A DNA stretch of 64,000 nt from Sphingopyxis alaskensis RB2256 (lineage in GTDB: Bacteria; Pseudomonadota; Alphaproteobacteria; Sphingomonadales; Sphingomonadaceae), in NCBI RefSeq assembly GCF_000013985.1, contig NC_008048.1, positions 2,170,001-2,234,000 on the forward strand. The letters are read 5' to 3'. Of the stretch, positions 25,553 through 36,003 are shown piece after piece (positions within the stretch are counted from its first letter, which is position 1; each line of letters begins with the position of its first letter). Under the pieces are notes generated by a model. It was not told where the DNA came from. It did no database searches and saw only the letters and a list, made by a program, of their open reading frames with translations. Position numbers and translations under genes: made by a program.

Positions 25553-26569
25553 ATGACCGCAAAGATGCTGCGCCCGACTTCGTTCGACGTCGCCGAGCGC
25601 GCGGGCGTATCGCAATCGACCGTCTCGCGCGCGCTTCGCAACTCGCCCGGCGTCAACGCCGAAACGCGCGCGCGCGTCGCCGCCGCCGCGCGCGAACTGG
25701 GCTATGTCGTCGACCGCCACGCCTCGTCGCTGCGCCTCAAAAGCAGCGAGACGATCGCGCTCGTCACCATCTGCCGCCCCGGCGAGGACAGGAGCGCAAT
25801 CAATCCCTTCTACTTCGCGCTGCTCGGCAGCATCGCCGCCGCAACGTCGGCGCGCGGCTTCAACCTGCTCGTCAGCTTTCAGGAAAATCCCGACAATTTC
25901 CGCGCCGATTTCGTCGCCTCGGGGCTCGCCGACGCGATGATCGTCATCGGCACCACCAGCAACCGCGCCGCCTGGGATTATTTCGCAGAGGCGCAGGCGT
26001 CGGGGCTCGACTTCGTCTGCTGGGGCAGCCCCGGCAGCCCCTTTCACTGGATGCGCAGCGAAAATGACGAGGGCGGCCAGATGGCGGCCAACCATCTGGT
26101 GGGGCTCGGTCGCCGCCGCATCGCCTTCGTCGGGCCGCAGCAATCGCCGCAGCGCCAGTTCGACGAGCGCCGCGACGGCTTCACCGCCGCCCTCGCCGCG
26201 CACGGCCTGACGCCCATCGTCGCCGAGCCGCCGCCCGCCACCGACCGCCACGCACAGGGCGTCGCCGCCGCGCAGGCGCTGCTCGCCGCGCACCCCGACG
26301 TCGACGCCATCTTCGCGGCCAGCGACATGCTCGCGCTCGGCGTGCTGCAAGGCCTCAAGGACGCCGGCCGCCGCGTCCCGCACGATGTCGCGCTGATCGG
26401 CTTTGACGGCATCCGCGCCGGCACCCTCGCCGACCCCGCGCTGACCACGCTCGAGCCCGACCTCGACGCCGCGGGCGAGGCGCTCGTCGCGATGGCGCTG
26501 GAGGATGACGAGCGCACGCGCAGCGGCACGCGCGTTCCCGTGCGCCTCGTCCTGCGCGGCACCGCCTGA
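25553..26569 (+). CDS. LacI family transcriptional regulator
   Basis: A 338-residue repressor. The HTH FDVAERAGVSQSTVSRAL and hinge helix (DRHASSLRLKS) are followed by a periplasmic-binding-like sugar domain (IALVTICRPG, FYFALLGSIAAATSARGFNL, VDAIFAASDMLALGVLQGLK, DVALIGFDGIRAG). Ligand unknown. It lies between the kinase and the TonB receptor on the same strand; gaps of 52 and 202 bases suggest independent transcription of the receptor. Confidence 0.92.
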   Translation: MTAKMLRPTSFDVAERAGVSQSTVSRALRNSPGVNAETRARVAAAARELGYVVDRHASSLRLKSSETIALVTICRPGEDRSAINPFYFALLGSIAAATSARGFNLLVSFQENPDNFRADFVASGLADAMIVIGTTSNRAAWDYFAEAQASGLDFVCWGSPGSPFHWMRSENDEGGQMAANHLVGLGRRRIAFVGPQQSPQRQFDERRDGFTAALAAHGLTPIVAEPPPATDRHAQGVAAAQALLAAHPDVDAIFAASDMLALGVLQGLKDAGRRVPHDVALIGFDGIRAGTLADPALTTLEPDLDAAGEALVAMALEDDERTRSGTRVPVRLVLRGTA

Positions 26570-26705
26570 GCCATCTTCGCCCCACGTCCCGGCACGCGCG
26601 CGCCGGACCGCACATCATAGAGCGGCAGGCGGCTCGTCCGACCGGCGGTGCGGATTGCATGGCCGTCCTCTCGCCACCCATTTTTTTCGCACAATCGCGC
26701 AACAG

Positions 26706-26732
26706 TGTTGCAATTCGCTCGCATTAGCGTTA
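26706..26732 (+). promoter_or_regulatory. Possible Fur-type operator before the TonB receptor
   Basis: TGTTGCAATTCGCTCGCATTAGCG, about 45 bases before the receptor start, has a GCAAT...CATTAGC near-inverted arrangement and lies where a promoter is expected. A TonB siderophore receptor is normally Fur-controlled and fur is at 6080. The match is loose. Confidence 0.3.
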
Positions 26733-26771
26733 GCGGCGCCGCGACGATCAGCGAATCCAACAGGGGGCCAT

Positions 26772-28862
26772 GTGAAGAAACTGTTTTTGCTTACCGCTGC
26801 CGCGGCGACCTTTCCGGCGACGGCGGTCGCCAGCGAGGCCGAGCGCGAGGATGCGCGCACCATTTTGGTGATCGGCAAGTCGGATGGCTATGTCGCCACC
26901 AATTCGGTCACCGCGACCAAGACCGACACACCGCTGATCGATGTGCCACAGACGATTTCGGTGGTCACGCGCGAGCGGCTGGACGATCAGGCGTCGCGTT
27001 CGATCGCCGACGTCCTGCGCTATGTCCCCGGTACCACCATCGGCCAGGGCGAGGGCAATCGCGACCAGATCACCCTGCGCGGCCAGAACACGACCGCCGA
27101 CTTCTTTCTCGACGGGGTGCGCGACGACGTCCAGTATTTCCGCAGCCTGTATAACATCGAGCGGGTCGAGATACTGAAAGGCCCCTTTGCGATGATCTTT
27201 GGCCGCGGCGGCAGCGGCGGCGTCATCAACCGGGTTCAGAAGACGCCATCGGCCGATGCGCTGGCAGTTGGCGGCACGGTCAGCGCCAACAGCTTCGGCG
27301 CCTGGGACGTTTCGGCGGATGTCAATGCGCCCCTTGGTGGCGGTGCGGCGTTCCGGCTCAACGCAAATTACGAGAGCCTCGACAATCATCGCGATTTCTT
27401 TGAAGGCGAACGTTATGCCATCAATCCCTATGTCGCGGCCGATCTGGGCCGCTGGAAGCTCGGACTGTCCTACGAATATGTGAACGACGACCGCGTGACC
27501 GACCGCGGGGTGCCGTCGATCGCGACCGCGCCCGGACGGCCGAACCGTCCGATCACGGGCTATCGCGACACTTTCTTTGGTGTGCCGGGCGTCAATCGCA
27601 CGGGGCTGGAGGCCCATATCGTCAAGGCGCGGATCGACGGCGAGCTGGCGGAGGCGCTGACATGGTCGACCACGCTGCTCTATGGCGACTATGACAAATA
27701 TTATACCAACGTCTTTGCCAATGGCCCCGCCACGAGCCCGACCGGCACCGTCGCCTTGTCGAGCTATACCGATGCGACCCGGCGTCAGAACTTTATCGCG
27801 CAGAGCAACCTGCTTTGGGACGTCGACCTGGGCGGGATCGACAACCGGATTCTGTTCGGCCTCGAATATGGCGACCAGGATTCGACGAACCAGCGCCGCA
27901 ACGGCACGCTGTCGAACGGCACCCTCGACCTCGCCAACATCGTCTATCCGACGGTCAGTTTCGGCCCGCTGGTCCGCAACACCGATTCGCGCGTCCGGTT
28001 CTTCTCGGCCTATGCCCAGGATCAGATTGCATTCGGATCGCATGTCGATCTGGTCCTTGGCGTGCGTTACGACCGGTTCGAGATCAAGGGCACCGACCTG
28101 ATCGGCGCCCCGCGTCCGTTCGCCCGTACCGACGAAAAACTGTCGCCGCGGATCGGCCTGATCCTCAAGCCACGGGAAAATGTTTCGATCTACGGCAGCT
28201 ACAGCCGCTCCTTCCTCCCGCGGTCGGGCGATCAGTTCCTGACCCTGGCGCCCGCGTCGGGATCGTCCCCGGCGCAGGAGGATCTGACGCCCGAACGGAT
28301 GATCAATTACGAAGTCGGCGCCAAATGGGACATCCGGCCCGATCTCAATGTCACAGCGGCGCTGTTCCAGCTCGACCGCAACAACACCGCCGTGCCGGTC
28401 GCGGGCGTGCCGGGATCGCAATTCCTGACCGATACACGGACCAGGGGTGTCGAGCTGGCGCTGACCGGCCGGATTACGCCGAACTGGCAGGTGAGCGGCG
28501 GCTACACCTGGCAGGACGCCCATCGCAAGAATGACGACAGCATCCGGCTCGGCCAGGTGCCCGAACATCAGTTCGCGCTGTGGAACCGCTATGATTTCAA
28601 CCGCAATGTCGGGATGGGTCTGGGCGTTGTCCATCAGTCGAGCCAGTTCGCCGCGATTCGCACCGCGCCCACGACCACCCGGCTGCCCGCCTTCACGCGC
28701 GTCGATGCGGCGCTGTTCGTCAAGGCGAACGAGCGGGTTGCATTTCAGGTCAATGTCGAAAATCTGTTCGACGAGCGCTATTTTTCGGACGCGCACAACC
28801 TCAACAACATCACGCCGGGGGCGCCGATCAACGCCCGCTTCACGGCGCGCGTCAAATATTGA
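26772..28862 (+). CDS. TonB-dependent siderophore receptor
   Basis: A 696-residue outer-membrane receptor. A cleavable signal (KKLFLLTAAAATFPATAVAS) is followed by a plug domain with TPLIDVPQTISVVTRERLDD and GRGGSGGVINRVQK. The 22-strand barrel ends in the canonical C-terminal pattern VENLFDERYFSDAH...INARFTARVKY with terminal aromatic. It lacks an obvious N-terminal signalling domain. Its plug (VPQTISVVT, EVLRYVPG-like) is of the ferric-siderophore class. A GTG start at 26772 is preceded by AGGGGG. Confidence 0.94.
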   Translation: MKKLFLLTAAAATFPATAVASEAEREDARTILVIGKSDGYVATNSVTATKTDTPLIDVPQTISVVTRERLDDQASRSIADVLRYVPGTTIGQGEGNRDQITLRGQNTTADFFLDGVRDDVQYFRSLYNIERVEILKGPFAMIFGRGGSGGVINRVQKTPSADALAVGGTVSANSFGAWDVSADVNAPLGGGAAFRLNANYESLDNHRDFFEGERYAINPYVAADLGRWKLGLSYEYVNDDRVTDRGVPSIATAPGRPNRPITGYRDTFFGVPGVNRTGLEAHIVKARIDGELAEALTWSTTLLYGDYDKYYTNVFANGPATSPTGTVALSSYTDATRRQNFIAQSNLLWDVDLGGIDNRILFGLEYGDQDSTNQRRNGTLSNGTLDLANIVYPTVSFGPLVRNTDSRVRFFSAYAQDQIAFGSHVDLVLGVRYDRFEIKGTDLIGAPRPFARTDEKLSPRIGLILKPRENVSIYGSYSRSFLPRSGDQFLTLAPASGSSPAQEDLTPERMINYEVGAKWDIRPDLNVTAALFQLDRNNTAVPVAGVPGSQFLTDTRTRGVELALTGRITPNWQVSGGYTWQDAHRKNDDSIRLGQVPEHQFALWNRYDFNRNVGMGLGVVHQSSQFAAIRTAPTTTRLPAFTRVDAALFVKANERVAFQVNVENLFDERYFSDAHNLNNITPGAPINARFTARVKY

Positions 28863-28940
28863 CCGGAATGCGGGAAGGCGGGCGGCCGTCTTCCCGCCCC
28901 GGTCGAAATCGCCGCCCGGCGCCCACCTCGCGCTCACGCG

Positions 28941-29729
28941 TTACGCAGCGGCGCCGGCTTCGGCGTCCATCTCCGCCTCGGCGTCGCGCGCCACGGCGAG
29001 CCGCGCGGCCGCTGCTCCGCTCGCCAGCTGGCCGCAGCGCATACAGCGCCCGCTTTCGGCTTCCTCGTCGACCGCCGCTGCGCGCATCCGATAGAGCTTG
29101 TCGGCCAGCCTTTCGCGCGCGCTGCCCGGATGGAAGTATTTGATGCCTGCGCCGTCGAAGCGCCAGCCCTCCATATGCTCCTCGGCGCTGATCGCCGCAT
29201 CGCCGTCATAGCGCGCGTAAAGCGTCCGCGCCGCGCCGCCCTCCCCCAGCTCGCCGCGTTTCAAAAGCAGCCCCAGCATCGCGTCCGACGGCATGATCCG
29301 CCGCTCGACCTCCTGCCCGCCGCGCAGGATCACCGTCTCGCGCCCGACCACCGCGCGTTCATAGGCGACCGCCTGCAGCCCGCGCAGCGCCCGCGCCAGC
29401 GCGGTCGAACAGGCGCGATCGAATGGCTCGAAGCGCCGCCGCGCGTCGTTCACCGCCTTGCGGCTCATCCCCGCGACGCGCGCCGCATCGGTGACGCACC
29501 CCGACTGCGCGAGCACCGCCAGAAACGTCCGCGTCCGCGCCGCGGTCCACCCATCCTCGCGGATGCGCAGGCCCGGCATGAGGGGATTTTCCCTGCCCCC
29601 CGCCTCACCGTCCGCCTTGCTCCCCTCCCGCTTGCGGGAGGGGTTGGGGGAGGGCCTGTTTCTCACGTCGCCGCCGCCCGAAACCGCATCCGATTCCCCC
29701 CGCGAACTCCGCACCACCTTAGCCGCCAT
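28941..29729 (-). CDS. HTH protein of unknown function with an in-frame REP segment
   Basis: A 262-residue protein. A helix-turn-helix of terminase-small-subunit type is at ~75-110 (TRTFLAVLAQSGCVTDAARV, GMSRKAVNDARRRFEP). The middle contains SDAMLGLLLKRGELG. A C-terminal Cys-x-x-Cys (GRCMRCGQLAS) is followed by an Ala-rich tail. The start at 29729 has GGGAGA at the correct distance; the segment RPSPNPSRKREGS at residues ~25-37 is encoded by a REP palindrome (29621-29655) inserted in frame. A start after the REP (29579, MPGLRIRED) is an alternative. DNA binding is likely; biological role unknown. Confidence 0.65.
   Translation of the reverse strand: MAAKVVRSSRGESDAVSGGGDVRNRPSPNPSRKREGSKADGEAGGRENPLMPGLRIREDGWTAARTRTFLAVLAQSGCVTDAARVAGMSRKAVNDARRRFEPFDRACSTALARALRGLQAVAYERAVVGRETVILRGGQEVERRIMPSDAMLGLLLKRGELGEGGAARTLYARYDGDAAISAEEHMEGWRFDGAGIKYFHPGSARERLADKLYRMRAAAVDEEAESGRCMRCGQLASGAAAARLAVARDAEAEMDAEAGAAA
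29621..29655. repeat. REP palindrome inside the 5' part of a coding sequence
   Basis: CTCCCCTCCCGCTTGCGGGAGGGG followed by TTGGGGGAGGG: the hairpin and tail match the CCCTCTCCC-type REP family seen at 2391. It lies within the HTH gene frame and adds 11-12 codons without breaking it. Confidence 0.7.
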
Positions 29730-29820
29730 AGCGCCATCTCCCGAATCACTGGAATGAATCGGAATGATTTTGAACCTATTTGGATAATGTAGGAAAGCGA
29801 AAAATGTGACGCCCCCCAAA

Positions 29821-29850
29821 TCGTCATCCCGGACTTGATCCGGGATCCAT
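29821..29850. repeat. Single REP palindrome
   Basis: CGTCATCCCGGACTTGATCC followed by GGGATCCATG; the core ATCCCGGACTTGATCCGGGAT is a near-perfect hairpin, common in sphingomonad genomes. It lies between the HTH gene and parD. Confidence 0.65.
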
Positions 29851-29963
29851 GCGACGACGCAGAAACAGACTGGCGGAGAAACGCCCCTCGACCGAGGGGG
29901 ACGAAGCGCGAAATTGACCCACCTTCCGTCCCCATGATATGACATTGTCATAGGAGAACGCCC

Positions 29964-30236
29964 ATGGCCTCGCGCGCCGAAAAGCCCGTCACCGTCACCC
30001 TCGGCCCGCTCACCCGCGCCGCGCAGGATCGCGTCAAATCGGGCCGCTACGCCTCGGTCAGCGAGGTCGTCCGCGCGGGCCTGCGCGCGCTCGAGCGCGA
30101 GGAAGCGCTGCTCGACGAACTGCTCAAGGTCCGCGTTGCCGAAGCCCTCGCCGACCCTCGCCCCGTCCAGCCCGCCGAAGACGTCCGCACCGCCCTCGCC
30201 GCCCGCCACGCCAAGCGGACGGGCAAGCCCGCTTGA
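29964..30236 (+). CDS. parD: ParD-like ribbon-helix-helix antitoxin
   Basis: A 90-residue antitoxin of the ParD/CopG group. The RHH domain is VTVTLGPLTRAAQDRVKSGR followed by YASVSEVVRAGLRALE; the C-terminal half binds the toxin. GGAG lies before the ATG. The downstream parE frame starts with a TTG overlapping the parD stop, the usual coupling. Since the toxin gene is broken, this antitoxin is an orphan here, though it could neutralise toxins encoded elsewhere. Confidence 0.88.
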   Translation: MASRAEKPVTVTLGPLTRAAQDRVKSGRYASVSEVVRAGLRALEREEALLDELLKVRVAEALADPRPVQPAEDVRTALAARHAKRTGKPA

Positions 30237-30550
30237 CCAAGCCGCTCCGCACCGTCTGGCGCCAGACCGCAACCGACGACCTCTACCGCCTCTACGACTG
30301 ATACCGCCTCTACGACTGGATCGCCGACCACGCCGATCCCGACACGGCGTTCGCCTACACCAGCGCGATCGAAGCCCACGCCGCCGACCTCGCCACCTTT
30401 CCCGAACGCGGCACCCCACGCGACGACATCGCGCCGGGCGTGCGAACGCTCAATTTTCGCGGGCGGACGGTTATTGCCTATCGGGTGGGGGATGCGGTTG
30501 AGGTATTGCGCATTTTCCATGCGGGGCAGGAATTGGGGTTGGTGGAGTGA
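30233..30550 (+). pseudogene. parE: ParE-like toxin gene with nonsense codon in an 18-base duplication
   Basis: The frame reads TKPLRTVWRQTATDDLYRLYD-stop-YRLYDWIADHADPDTAFAY, then EAHAADLATFPERG, GVRTLNFRGRTVIAYRV and VEVLRIFHAGQEL. This is a full ParE/RelE-type toxin apart from a tandem 18-base duplication (30284-30301 and 30302-30319) in which the last codon of the first copy is TGA while the second copy has the Trp codon TGG. The duplication alone would be in frame; the single base change truncates the protein after ~22 residues. Confidence 0.85.
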
Positions 30551-30560
30551 GCGAGGCAGC

Positions 30561-30581
30561 CAGGGGAATAACCGTCCCCTG
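30561..30581. repeat. Inverted repeat at the left edge of the tcmP cassette
   Basis: CAGGGGA and TCCCCTG enclose a 7-base loop (ATAACCG) between the dead parE and the tcmP stop. It could act as a terminator stem for tcmP, though no T run follows, or mark the border of the low-GC insert. Confidence 0.5.
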
Positions 30582-30585
30582 ATCC

Positions 30586-31761
30586 CTAGGTGGGCGAGAC
30601 GGCTTGGGCCAAAATCAAGCGTTGGCTGTCCTCGGGGATCTGCTTTCGTTCGCTTGGCCACCCCGGTGCTAAAATCCGGCCCGCTTTACGCATGTCATTC
30701 ACTTGGTGGCCAAGCCAAGATCGCGTGACGGAAAAATCCTCTAGGATAGGAGGCCAAAGGTTTCCCCAAACCATTCCGCTTGAGCCGGCGGTCATTATTT
30801 GCGCTCCAAGGGCACGAATGGCATCTTGCCGGCTTTGCCTGATCACCTGAGAGCTTCGATCATTTGGTACCGCATCTTCCCCGTCGGCAAACAAATCTCC
30901 AATTGGCGAGCTTTCGGCCCTCTTCTTTGCTTTTGATGCAGACCGAGCCGTTGCTTGCGTGTCCAGCGCTTTCGCCTCGCTGTCTCGGAAGACCTTCAAG
31001 CCTTCGGCATGCCTTGAAAGAAAGATTAGCTTGTACAGCGGCCGATTATGAAGAACTTTGTCCACCGTAATAACAGGTGAAAACGAGTAAGCGCCGGTAA
31101 TCTGTAATGCTTCGGCAGCCAATCTTTCTAGCTTCCGTTCGCGCTCGGAGCCTGAGAGCCCCTCGACCTCTTGGCGCCAACCCACGCTTCCCAATGCGGA
31201 AAGCCAATCTTCTAACGCTGGTATAAGGTCAGTACCTGCAAACCGATTAGCAAAATCGAACATGAAATTAACGAGTGCTTCTGCATGTTCCCTCTTAAGA
31301 AGAGGGAGCATTGCTCCGATATCTGGAAATCCTTTGGGGTCAATCAGTGTAAAGGAGAACGCTGATTGTGGAATGCACGAAGCGATCCTTGCGGCATGCG
31401 CCTCCATCAACCCATTTAAAGGAATAATCTCAATTTTTGGAAACCGCGCTATGGCGCGTTCCAGTTGCGCAAATGAGCTAGGGTCCTTTTCCACGAGGAA
31501 TGCTCGCATTCTTATATTTCGACCTTTACTGAGGTATAGAAGGCGCTGCGCCGTCATGTGAGTAAGCGCGATACCAAATGAAGTATCGTCGAAGCTTTCT
31601 CCCGCGGCAGATTGCCAAGGACCGGCAAAGCCATCGACATAGACGAACTCGTCGTATCGTGAGCACACTTTTCCAATTAGAGATGGAAGATATCGATCAA
31701 GAAATGTGTGCTTTACGAGCGCTTGCTCACGCCCAATATAATGTGCGGAGTCAATTGCCAT
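30586..31761 (-). CDS. tcmP: Three-Cys-motif partner protein TcmP
   Basis: A 391-residue protein with a Rossmann/methyltransferase-like first half: EFVYVDGFAGPWQSA (loop after strand 1), RMRAFLVEKDPSSFAQLERA (acidic end of strand 2) and FTLIDPKGFPDIGAMLPLL (D-P-x-G, motif IV-like). The second half has FMFDFANRFAG and a Ser/Lys-rich linker at ~285 before a winged-helix-like C-terminus. This is the family known to be paired with Gp37/Gp68 (DUF5131) proteins. Its ATG shares a base with the stop of that upstream gene (TAATG). Base composition is clearly lower in GC than its neighbours, indicating transfer. Reaction unknown. Confidence 0.85.
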   Translation of the reverse strand: MAIDSAHYIGREQALVKHTFLDRYLPSLIGKVCSRYDEFVYVDGFAGPWQSAAGESFDDTSFGIALTHMTAQRLLYLSKGRNIRMRAFLVEKDPSSFAQLERAIARFPKIEIIPLNGLMEAHAARIASCIPQSAFSFTLIDPKGFPDIGAMLPLLKREHAEALVNFMFDFANRFAGTDLIPALEDWLSALGSVGWRQEVEGLSGSERERKLERLAAEALQITGAYSFSPVITVDKVLHNRPLYKLIFLSRHAEGLKVFRDSEAKALDTQATARSASKAKKRAESSPIGDLFADGEDAVPNDRSSQVIRQSRQDAIRALGAQIMTAGSSGMVWGNLWPPILEDFSVTRSWLGHQVNDMRKAGRILAPGWPSERKQIPEDSQRLILAQAVSPT

Positions 31762-32498
31762 TATCCGGAAGCTGCTTTCATAGAAGGAAAGTCATTCCAC
31801 TCGCGCCCATCAAGATCTCTACCGCCACTTTTTGGCCTTATACCTCCCCACTGCTTGAAAAAGAAAGATACATTTTGCCTTTCGCATTCGTCTCTGATTT
31901 GTCGCGCCCATTCTATATTAAGAATCCGAGCGCCGGGACCACTCTCTCCTCCGGCAATCACCCAATGGATATCTGACAGATCGACCTCTCCGACAGGGCC
32001 GATAAGGGGTTCAACGGAAAGAAAGCGCACGCTGGCGGGCGCAGCACGGAGATGCTCTATGCGTGCTGCTCCTTTTGCGTCCTCGACAGAAACGCCGAGC
32101 CAGATATGTTGCGGAGGCGTGCGTTGCTCGTAACGACTTTTCAGGTAATCGCGCATCCGCGAACTTCTCTTTGTAAGTACCTGAAAAATATGCCAATCAG
32201 CTGCTTCCATTGTCTCGAACACGGCGTCAACGAACGACTTGGGCACACCTTTGTGGAAGAGGTCACTCATGGAATTGACGAAGATCATCCGGCTTCGTTT
32301 CCAGCGAAGCGGCTGGTCAAGCCGCTCTGGTCGAAGAACTAAGTCGAAGCCATTTTCGAAGGGATGCCCAGGAATGCCGCGCCAACGCTCTGCAAAGCGC
32401 TCAGCATAACAGTTATCGCAGCCAGTCGTGATCTTGGTGCAGCCCGTAACGGGATTCCAAGTTGCGTCGGTCCACTCAATTGCACTGCCGTCGGCCAT
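31761..32498 (-). CDS. Phage Gp37/Gp68-like three-Cys-motif protein (DUF5131)
   Basis: A 245-residue protein of the Gp37Gp68 family. The signature IEWTDATWNPVTGCTKITTG followed by CDNCYAERFAERW gives Cys-x6-Cys-x2-Cys, an iron-sulfur or radical-SAM-like metal site. Further motifs are SMSDLFHKGVP, HIFQVLTKRSSRM, IWLGVSVEDAKGAARI, RFLSVEPLIGP and IHWVIAGGESGPGAR, arranged like a TIM-barrel radical enzyme. AGGA precedes the ATG at 32498 by 7-8 bases. It is the first gene of a two-gene operon with tcmP and has the same low GC. The family occurs in phages and mobile elements; substrate not established. Confidence 0.88.
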   Translation of the reverse strand: MADGSAIEWTDATWNPVTGCTKITTGCDNCYAERFAERWRGIPGHPFENGFDLVLRPERLDQPLRWKRSRMIFVNSMSDLFHKGVPKSFVDAVFETMEAADWHIFQVLTKRSSRMRDYLKSRYEQRTPPQHIWLGVSVEDAKGAARIEHLRAAPASVRFLSVEPLIGPVGEVDLSDIHWVIAGGESGPGARILNIEWARQIRDECERQNVSFFFKQWGGIRPKSGGRDLDGREWNDFPSMKAASG

Positions 32499-32829
32499 AA
32501 CATTTCCTAAGATTTCTATCGTTAGCGTGCTGCATAATTCCAGCATTACGCTCGGATTTTCCCAATTTCATTAGAGAATCACAGCCAGCCATCTGAGGCA
32601 AGTGATAGTTCGACTGGCGAAGCACGTAGCGCCCGGCCCTCGCACTGTCGAATAGCGCTGCCCGCTGCATCCACACGCCAACCAACCACCCCCACCCCCT
32701 TGCATTTCCCCGCTCCCGGCGTAAGGCGGCGCCAACATAAACCCGCGCGTGCGACTCCCGCTGGCCCCGCTCTCCCGCTGCGCCGCCGGACAGTCATTCC
32801 CCGCCGCGCCAACATGGGGACTGCATCCT

Positions 32830-35505
<2,676 letters not shown>

Positions 35506-35530
35506 CGCCGCCATCGACTGACGCCGCAAG

Positions 35531-35559
35531 CGCCCGCCCCTTCACGGGGCGGGCGTTTT
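35531..35559 (+). terminator. Rho-independent terminator after acnA
   Basis: CGCCCGCCCC-TTCA-GGGGCGGGCG followed by TTTT. The stem has 10 perfect pairs and starts 26 bases after the acnA stop. Confidence 0.85.
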
Positions 35560-35577
35560 CATATGGAGACGAAGCGC

Positions 35578-35844
35578 ATGTCCGCCGTAACGATCATCAT
35601 CGAAGTCATCGGCTGGGCGGCGGCGGCGATCATCCTTGCCGCCTATGTCCTGCTGTCGCTCGGCAAGCTCGAGGCGCGCGGCTATGCCTATCAATGGATG
35701 AATGTCGCGGGCGCGGGCGGCTTCATCGTCAATTCGGGCTATAACGGCGCGATCCCGTCGGCGGCGCTCAACATCGTCTGGGCGGCGATGGGGCTGTTCA
35801 CGCTATGGACGGTATGGCGCGCCAGCCGTCCGGCGCGTTCCTGA
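35578..35844 (+). CDS. Small CBU_0592-like integral membrane protein
   Basis: An 88-residue protein with three predicted membrane helices (IIIEVIGWAAAAIILAAYVL, YQWMNVAGAGGFIVNSGY, ALNIVWAAMGLFTLWTVW). The G-W-x-G/A-A start and the N-x-x-G/A-G-x-F pattern of helix 2 resemble the CBU_0592 family of bacterial membrane proteins of unknown function. GGAG lies 9-10 bases before the ATG at 35578. It lies after the acnA terminator, so it may use its own promoter or readthrough. Confidence 0.72.
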   Translation: MSAVTIIIEVIGWAAAAIILAAYVLLSLGKLEARGYAYQWMNVAGAGGFIVNSGYNGAIPSAALNIVWAAMGLFTLWTVWRASRPARS

Positions 35845-35867
35845 TCCGGGCAAGGCCTGTCGGATGA

Positions 35868-35943
35868 TGGTGGGCGCTGACGGGCTCGAACCGCCGACCC
35901 TCTCGGTGTAAACGAGATGCTCTACCAGCTGAGCTAAGCGCCC
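35868..35943 (-). tRNA. tRNA-Val (TAC)
   Basis: A 76-base cloverleaf on the minus strand with encoded CCA. The acceptor stem is GGGCGCT/AGCGCCC, the D arm is TAGCTCAGCTGGTAGAGC, the anticodon loop is TTTACAC with anticodon TAC, and the T loop is GTTCGAGCC. Confidence 0.96.
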
Positions 35944-36003
35944 CCGAAGGGAAGCGCGCCCCTGCCACAAGGCGCCGCGGCTGGCAAGCCGTGCGTCGGG
36001 CTA

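Noticed and set aside
26748..28937. A 729-codon open frame antisense to the TonB receptor
   Set aside because: Shadow frame; the receptor's motifs and signal peptide on the plus strand are clear.
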